Shown: piece by piece, positions 58,607 to 64,000 of the stretch
How positions within the stretch are numbered: the stretch's first letter is position 1
Layout: every line of letters starts with the position of its first letter
Source: Cedecea davisae DSM 4568
GTDB lineage: Bacteria > Pseudomonadota > Gammaproteobacteria > Enterobacterales > Enterobacteriaceae
DNA length: 64,000 nt
Direction: 5' to 3'
NCBI RefSeq assembly: GCF_000412335.2
Contig: NZ_KE161030.1
Coordinates: forward strand, 3,487,407-3,551,406
Notes under the pieces: model-generated
The model's database searches: none
What the model saw: only the letters and a program-made list of their open reading frames with translations
What the model was told of the DNA's origin: nothing
Position numbers and translations under genes: made by a program

Positions 58607-58965
58607 CCCAGAGAGTCCGCCACCACCCGGGCTACCAGCTGCAACAGCGTCATCAGATCGATATCATCAAACGACAACGATCCCTGATTAAAGACCGTAA
58701 TCCAACCTTTCATATGCTCACGAGTGACGACCGCAAGGCACGGATAGAGAATGGCATTGCAGTCATCCTCGCTGAGGTCGGCAAGCGTGCGGGCTATTTT
58801 TGGCAGCACGGTTTCAAGGGCGTTACCGCCCTCCTTACCCTGTAAGCTGCGAAAATCGCTAACCACGCCAGCTAATACCGGCAGCAGTTTGCGCGCCACG
58901 TTTAGCTGCTCGAACACGCTCAGTTTGCCAATGCGGTAATTCACCGCTTTCAGGGTAATTTCCAT
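58552..58965 (-). CDS. Tail assembly chaperone
   Basis: A 137-residue, mostly helical protein between the tube and tape measure genes, the standard place of the tail chaperone. The zero-frame product ends at SPDPAAA just after the slippery site; a -1 shift gives a longer fusion. Only the position and helical character, together with the frameshift arrangement, support the call. Confidence 0.75.
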   Translation of the reverse strand: MEITLKAVNYRIGKLSVFEQLNVARKLLPVLAGVVSDFRSLQGKEGGNALETVLPKIARTLADLSEDDCNAILYPCLAVVTREHMKGWITVFNQGSLSFDDIDLMTLLQLVARVVADSLGNFLQELPGGQSPDPAAA

Positions 58966-58968
58966 GCG

Positions 58969-59409
58969 TCAGAACTCCCCGAGGAATTGGTCGATTTTGC
59001 CGCAGTCAAACTTCCAGTCCATGCTGCCAGCATCTTTGCCGTTGCTGTTGCCAGGCAGCTGAGAGAACGCCACGCTGCGCGCTGTCAATACATCGCCGGA
59101 GGCGCTATTACGCACCACAATGGTGTTATTTCCCCACAGAGAAGCGGAAAGCGTCTGTGCGTTATAGGCCTGCATCAGCTTTTTATTCACCGGTGAGGTT
59201 TTCATCAACGTAACGGTGATAGTGCCGTTTTTAGCCGGAGAGAGGTTGTGCATAACCTCCCCGTCAATCCCAACCGTCATGCTGTTTTTAGGCCCGGCCA
59301 TGTCTACTTTAATTCCGGCATCCCCGTTGGCGCTGCCCGCGCCCAAATCAATAACGCCGGTCGGCCCAACAAGAGAGGCCGTCACATCCATAAAAGAATA
59401 AGTACCCAT
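58969..59409 (-). CDS. Tail tube protein (DUF3277 type)
   Basis: A 146-residue protein of the DUF3277 group (MGTYSFMDVTASLVGPTG at the start, GSMDWKFDCGKIDQFLG at the end). Many copies stack into the inner tube that is driven through the target envelope. It follows the sheath gene by ten bases. Confidence 0.85.
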   Translation of the reverse strand: MGTYSFMDVTASLVGPTGVIDLGAGSANGDAGIKVDMAGPKNSMTVGIDGEVMHNLSPAKNGTITVTLMKTSPVNKKLMQAYNAQTLSASLWGNNTIVVRNSASGDVLTARSVAFSQLPGNSNGKDAGSMDWKFDCGKIDQFLGEF

Positions 59410-59419
59410 TTAAATCTCC

Positions 59420-60559
59420 TTAACGAACAACATTGATTTCAACATCGGCGAAGTGCACGGCACCCGCCAGTTTGCAGGCCACCTGAATCACCGGGGCTTT
59501 ACGCGCTTCACGGTCGGACTGAGCCTGAGAGGCAATCGCCGGCGCATACACGTAGTAGCCTTTGCTCAGCGTGTCGCCCGCGGCCAGTTGGCCGATATCG
59601 GAGCCATTCCAGATACCCGGTGCAATAAGGCCGTTGGTTACCGCCTGAGCCATAGAATGCTCGACGTTGCTCACAAGACGGGTGACGCCTGCATCGGTTT
59701 GCGGGATTTTGGTGGTGCTGGTGTAAAGCAGGTTATAGAGGTTGGTCTGCACATAATTTTGCAGCCAGTCGAGCCCGTGCCGCTCGTCAATAAAGCTGCC
59801 GTTGCTCATCACGCCTTCCTGGATAATGGCGGTGTCGTTGTTGTAGTTAACAAAGACGTTGGCATTTTTCGTACCGAGCGCATTCGCCTGGCTTTGCGTC
59901 AGGGATTCCGAAGTAATACCCGGTTCCTGCTTAAATTTCAGGGTAATGGTGGTGTTATTGCCGTTGAAGTTAACGGTGAACGCGCGGCCAAACAGCGAAG
60001 CTGCAGCAAACGGCGTGGCGCTGGAATACTGGCTAAAAGTACGGGCAAATTTCGCCGCTTTCAGCTTGCTAAAGATGTCGGTGCTGTCGTTAGCATCCAG
60101 CGCTTTGGCGTTGGCAGAGGTGTGGCCGAAAATGCGCGAAACATTATCGCCTTCAATGACGGCAGCGACAGCCAGAACCTGTTCGTCGGTGAGGGCGTCG
60201 TCGGCAATGACCAGGCCATACCAGTCGGTGGAATGCCCGCTCAGTGCAGACACACACTCGGCGATGGTTTCGCCAGCCTTGCCTTCGCCGCCGTCTTTAA
60301 CCCAGCGGCCAATGAACAAATCGGCGGGCTGAGGTGACTGCTGATAGTAAAGGCTTGCCGCTTTGTACTCAGGTGCATCGAGGCCAAAATCGGCAGCGAC
60401 TGCGCTGAGACTTGAGTAGGCGCGCATACGCTCTTTGATGTCGATAACGTCGCTGCCGCCGATAACAAGCAGGGCGCCGTAATTGCGGGACTGTGCCGCA
60501 CGCGGCGCCATATTCACCGTCACGCTGACAATGTTTGATACAGGTAAACCCTGTGACAT
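59420..60559 (-). CDS. Tail sheath protein (DUF3383 type)
   Basis: A 379-residue protein of the DUF3383 group, the contractile sheath in this tail class. The start ([19 protein letters not shown]) and the C-terminal region [15 protein letters not shown] are typical. Presence of a sheath shows that the tail contracts (R-type rather than F-type). Confidence 0.85.
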   Translation of the reverse strand: MSQGLPVSNIVSVTVNMAPRAAQSRNYGALLVIGGSDVIDIKERMRAYSSLSAVAADFGLDAPEYKAASLYYQQSPQPADLFIGRWVKDGGEGKAGETIAECVSALSGHSTDWYGLVIADDALTDEQVLAVAAVIEGDNVSRIFGHTSANAKALDANDSTDIFSKLKAAKFARTFSQYSSATPFAAASLFGRAFTVNFNGNNTTITLKFKQEPGITSESLTQSQANALGTKNANVFVNYNNDTAIIQEGVMSNGSFIDERHGLDWLQNYVQTNLYNLLYTSTTKIPQTDAGVTRLVSNVEHSMAQAVTNGLIAPGIWNGSDIGQLAAGDTLSKGYYVYAPAIASQAQSDREARKAPVIQVACKLAGAVHFADVEINVVR

Positions 60560-60562
60560 AGC

Positions 60563-61102
60563 TTATTCTCCAATGATGTTTACTGTTGATGAAAGAAGGG
60601 AACGAATACCGTAACGCCTTGCGATATCGCGCTTCAGCGCCACGGTAAGGGTGTAGCGGCGTAGCCACTGGTTGTTGATAAATTCAGGGTCCGGCGTTAA
60701 TTCACCGCAGTGGCAAAAAGTCAGGTGCAGCAGGTTCAACTCAGCATTGTTTTGTGCAACGCAAAGCCCATCACGGAACAGGGCAGCAACGGCCTGAGCG
60801 CCTGGGCCATAAAAACCGCAGGTAACATCGACGGACTCCGTTTGCCGGAGAACGTCCTGCTGCTCATCGTGAGTCTGAAAACCCGGAGCATCGGCCAGCT
60901 TTACTGTGGTAAAAAAGTCGCACCAGGTAATACCGGCTTTCGGGGTAGCCGGAGGAGGATCGCTCCACTTCGCCATCACCATTTCTGCAGGCAAACCCGA
61001 CACGCCGACTATCCAGGCGGCTAAATCAGAGTCCAGCGCCTCGTCATAATGGGGGGCAGTTCCGAGGGGAGTCAGATAACCCGAACGAGTGCTATCGTTC
61101 AT
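60563..61102 (-). CDS. Tail terminator / neck protein (gp12-like)
   Basis: A 179-residue protein just upstream of the sheath gene, resembling the phage neck-terminator gp12-like (LIC_12616) family. It caps the tube and sheath when they reach full length. In a phage, head and connector genes would be expected upstream; here a lipase and lysis genes come first. Confidence 0.7.
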   Translation of the reverse strand: MNDSTRSGYLTPLGTAPHYDEALDSDLAAWIVGVSGLPAEMVMAKWSDPPPATPKAGITWCDFFTTVKLADAPGFQTHDEQQDVLRQTESVDVTCGFYGPGAQAVAALFRDGLCVAQNNAELNLLHLTFCHCGELTPDPEFINNQWLRRYTLTVALKRDIARRYGIRSLLSSTVNIIGE

Positions 61103-61114
61103 TTATTTCTCCAA

Positions 61115-61137
61115 AGAAAAGCCGCCCGCAGGCGGCT
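61115..61137 (-). terminator. Intrinsic terminator between lipase and tail genes
   Basis: On the minus strand AGCCGCC-TGCG-GGCGGCT followed by TTTCTTT. It closes the lipase unit just before the tail structural genes. Confidence 0.75.
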
Positions 61138-61147
61138 GAAACAGGGC

Positions 61148-62527
<1,380 letters not shown>

Positions 62528-62531
<4 letters not shown>

Positions 62532-63019
62532 TTTTTCCCCTCCTGCCAGTTGCAGACCTGGTATTCCACCTCGCGGCGGTTAACGAGCCCCCGCCACTGC
62601 CTGCCCCCGGCCAGCGTCCAACTTTTCAGCCCGGCACAAGCCTGCGTGTAGTCACCGGCGTTTAAAGCCCGCAGCAGAGACGAGCGCAGAAAAGCGGCGG
62701 TGCCTACGTTGTAGGTAAAGCTAATCAGCGCCGCTTTCTGGTATTCGTTAACGGGAACCTTTATTGCCTGCTCTACTGCGCGAGCGGCGGGCTGCAAATC
62801 TCTATCAAGCAGCGTTTTGCATTCAGCGGGGGAATAGGTTTTAGCGGGAGAGATGTCTTTCCCGGTATGCCCGTAGCAAACGGTAAGCACGCCCGCCACG
62901 TCGTAGTAAGGCGTATAACGTACGCCCTCAAGCTCGGGCAGCATCACGCTGGCTATCGTCAGAGCGCCCGCCCCCGATAAACCCAAAAGTGCCTTTCTCA
63001 GTCCGGGAGAGAGAGCCAT
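62528..63019 (-). CDS. SAR endolysin (GH24 lysozyme)
   Basis: A 163-residue T4-like muramidase. The catalytic Glu31, Asp40 and Thr46 have the exact E-8-D-5-T spacing. A weakly hydrophobic, glycine/alanine-rich N-terminal segment (about 10-27) fits a signal-arrest-release anchor, keeping the enzyme inactive until the holin collapses the membrane potential. Overlaps the holin gene by one base. Confidence 0.93.
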
Positions 63020-63318
63020 TAATTACCTGCCTTTTTCACTACCTCGCTGACTGCCCTGATAATTTCAATCTGCTCGGCTCGGTTAAGGGTATGCAAGTCA
63101 TCCACCAGCGCCTGGAGGATGCGGGTGCGCTTCTGGTCTTCAAGATGCTGGCGGTGCGCGTCCAGCCTGCCGCCCAGCCACGAAGCTATTGAAATCAGTA
63201 CACTCATCAGCCCGAATATCATGTAGACCATATCCTGTGTCGTGATACCCAGACCGGCGGCAAGCGCCGCAAGCCACGCAGAACATTGCGTGACCAGATT
63301 CGCTGGTTGGTCATTCAT
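63019..63318 (-). CDS. Holin
   Basis: A 99-residue protein with two hydrophobic segments (about 7-25 and 30-50) and a charged, helical C-terminus, fitting a class II or related holin. It sets the time of lysis. Position directly before the endolysin supports the call; the exact holin family is uncertain. Confidence 0.8.
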   Translation of the reverse strand: MNDQPANLVTQCSAWLAALAAGLGITTQDMVYMIFGLMSVLISIASWLGGRLDAHRQHLEDQKRTRILQALVDDLHTLNRAEQIEIIRAVSEVVKKAGN

Positions 63319-63377
63319 GGGGGTAAACCTTCGGTTGAAGTGTCGAACTACTGGACAAGTAAGGATGAAATGCGGAG

Positions 63378-63713
63378 TTAAATAAGCGCTATTGATTTGC
63401 CGCGCCGGGTTTGCTTCCCGGTCGCGCTCGGTAAACCGGCCTCATTAGCGGGGCCAGCCTGATAAAGTTTTCTTTGTTTCGCATCCAGCTGATTGCGCAG
63501 TAGCTGGTAATGCTCCGCCTGCTGGATGATATGCAGGCCGTAAATGTTAATCACCTCCAGCGCCTTATCGGGGCGGCTGCCGGGCTTGCGATTTAAAGTG
63601 AGAATGGGTCGCGCATCGGGTTTTGCCCTCACCCCCACCAGAAGCGGGTTTGCGGCTTTCCAGACGGCCTGCTTTGCCTCGCGCCGCTGGCGGCGACGTG
63701 TCTGTGCGTCCAT
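63378..63713 (-). CDS. Basic phage-type protein of unknown function, first gene of the tail locus
   Basis: A 111-residue protein with a strongly basic N-terminus (MDAQTRRRQRREAKQAVWK) and basic patches throughout. It resembles small proteins from lambdoid and related prophages without a defined role. The start at 63713 has AGGAGG four bases upstream, a very strong signal; the ATG five codons up lies in front of that signal and is unlikely. As first gene of an operon with internal terminators, it could be an RNA- or DNA-binding activator or antiterminator; this is inference. Confidence 0.6.
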   Translation of the reverse strand: MDAQTRRRQRREAKQAVWKAANPLLVGVRAKPDARPILTLNRKPGSRPDKALEVINIYGLHIIQQAEHYQLLRNQLDAKQRKLYQAGPANEAGLPSATGKQTRRGKSIALI

Positions 63714-64000
63714 ACAACCTCCTGTCAATCAACTTTGGTGATACCTTATTGATATCCCAAAGCTTATTGCTTTGGTGTATGCGCCCTTTTTCAGGGCCTG
63801 ATGTTAAGGAGCGTTCACTTACCTGTGAGTCGGTGCGTCCTGCCGATGAATTGATATTGAACCACAAGTACGAACCAGTCAAGAACCAAAAGTACGAAAT
63901 ATTTCAAAAAAAACGGATTTAGCAATTAACTATTGATTAATAATAAGATTATTTTTAGATGGCTCTGTATTCGAGTGGCGGCAAGAGAGCCGCCTCAGAA
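63714..64000. promoter_or_regulatory. Control region of the tail locus
   Basis: No clear gene in the last 287 bases, except that an ATG at 63959 opens a plus-strand frame that runs off the window. A hairpin with arms CCAAAGC/GCTTTGG lies at 63757-63775, with a further CTTTGGTGATA at about 63734. Two 16-base direct repeats, GAACCACAAGTACGAA and GAACCAAAAGTACGAA, start at 63859 and 63883. On the minus strand a -35-like TTGACT lies between these repeats, so they look like operators for the leftward promoter. Confidence 0.5.

Noticed and set aside
59453-60337. A 294-codon frame opposite the tail sheath gene
   Set aside because: Antisense shadow; the sheath gene fits the tail operon in order and spacing.
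63378-63728. Longer start for the first tail-locus gene at 63728
   Set aside because: The strong AGGAGG lies downstream of that ATG and four bases before the ATG at 63713.
63961-64000. GGCGGC/GCCGCC hairpin at the right edge as a terminator
   Set aside because: No T-run on either strand follows the stem, and the region is cut by the window end.

Overview
The window is chromosomal DNA from a member of the Enterobacteriaceae. It keeps long runs of gene order known from E. coli: sseA-sseB-pepB-isc-hsc-trmJ-suhB, csiE-hcaT, the yph genes next to glyA-hmp, and glnB-glrR-qseG-glrK-glmY-purL-mltF-tadA-pgpC-yfhH. Protein similarity and start-codon habits fit that family. A genus close to Cedecea is my guess, because that genus is known for lipase activity and a Proteus-type lipase gene is present; the window does not prove it.

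Layout. 1-10.2 kb: end of sseA, a translationally coupled RpiR-type regulator, sseB, pepB and the complete isc/hsc iron-sulfur cluster operon with its IscR-controlled promoter. 10.3-15.4 kb: suhB, a zinc/nickel uptake pair (zevAB-like), csiE and an hcaT without its catabolic hca operon. 15.5-35.4 kb: a remodelled yph sugar region. Here yphB, a sugar porter, yphG and the ROK regulator yphH are followed by an alpha-galactoside cassette (cation symporter, GH36 alpha-galactosidase, OprD-type porin), then yphA, then a sugar ABC importer with an FGGY pentulose kinase and a SIS isomerase. 35.5-50.8 kb: core genes glyA, hmp, glnB, the GlrKR/QseG system, the small RNA GlmY with a sigma-54 promoter and three GlrR sites, purL, mltF, tadA, pgpC and yfhH.

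50.8-64.0 kb: a contractile-tail locus transcribed leftwards. It opens with a 111-residue basic protein, then a lysis cassette (holin, SAR endolysin, Rz/Rz1), a lipase bracketed by terminators, then tail terminator, sheath, tube, a chaperone with a -1 frameshift site, tape measure, hub, spike, baseplate, fibre and fibre-assembly genes. No capsid, portal, terminase or integrase gene is seen and none fits between lysis and tail genes, so an R-type tailocin is the best reading. At its distal end are relics of a fibre-switching system: a DNA-invertase fragment, the 3' end of a second fibre-assembly gene facing the intact one, and a Hin/Gin-like crossover core inside the fibre gene. The fibre appears to have been switchable once and is now locked.

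A family of GC-rich palindromic repeats ending in CCCTCACCC / GGGTGAGGG occurs three times between core genes (2.2, 38.3 and 42.8 kb).
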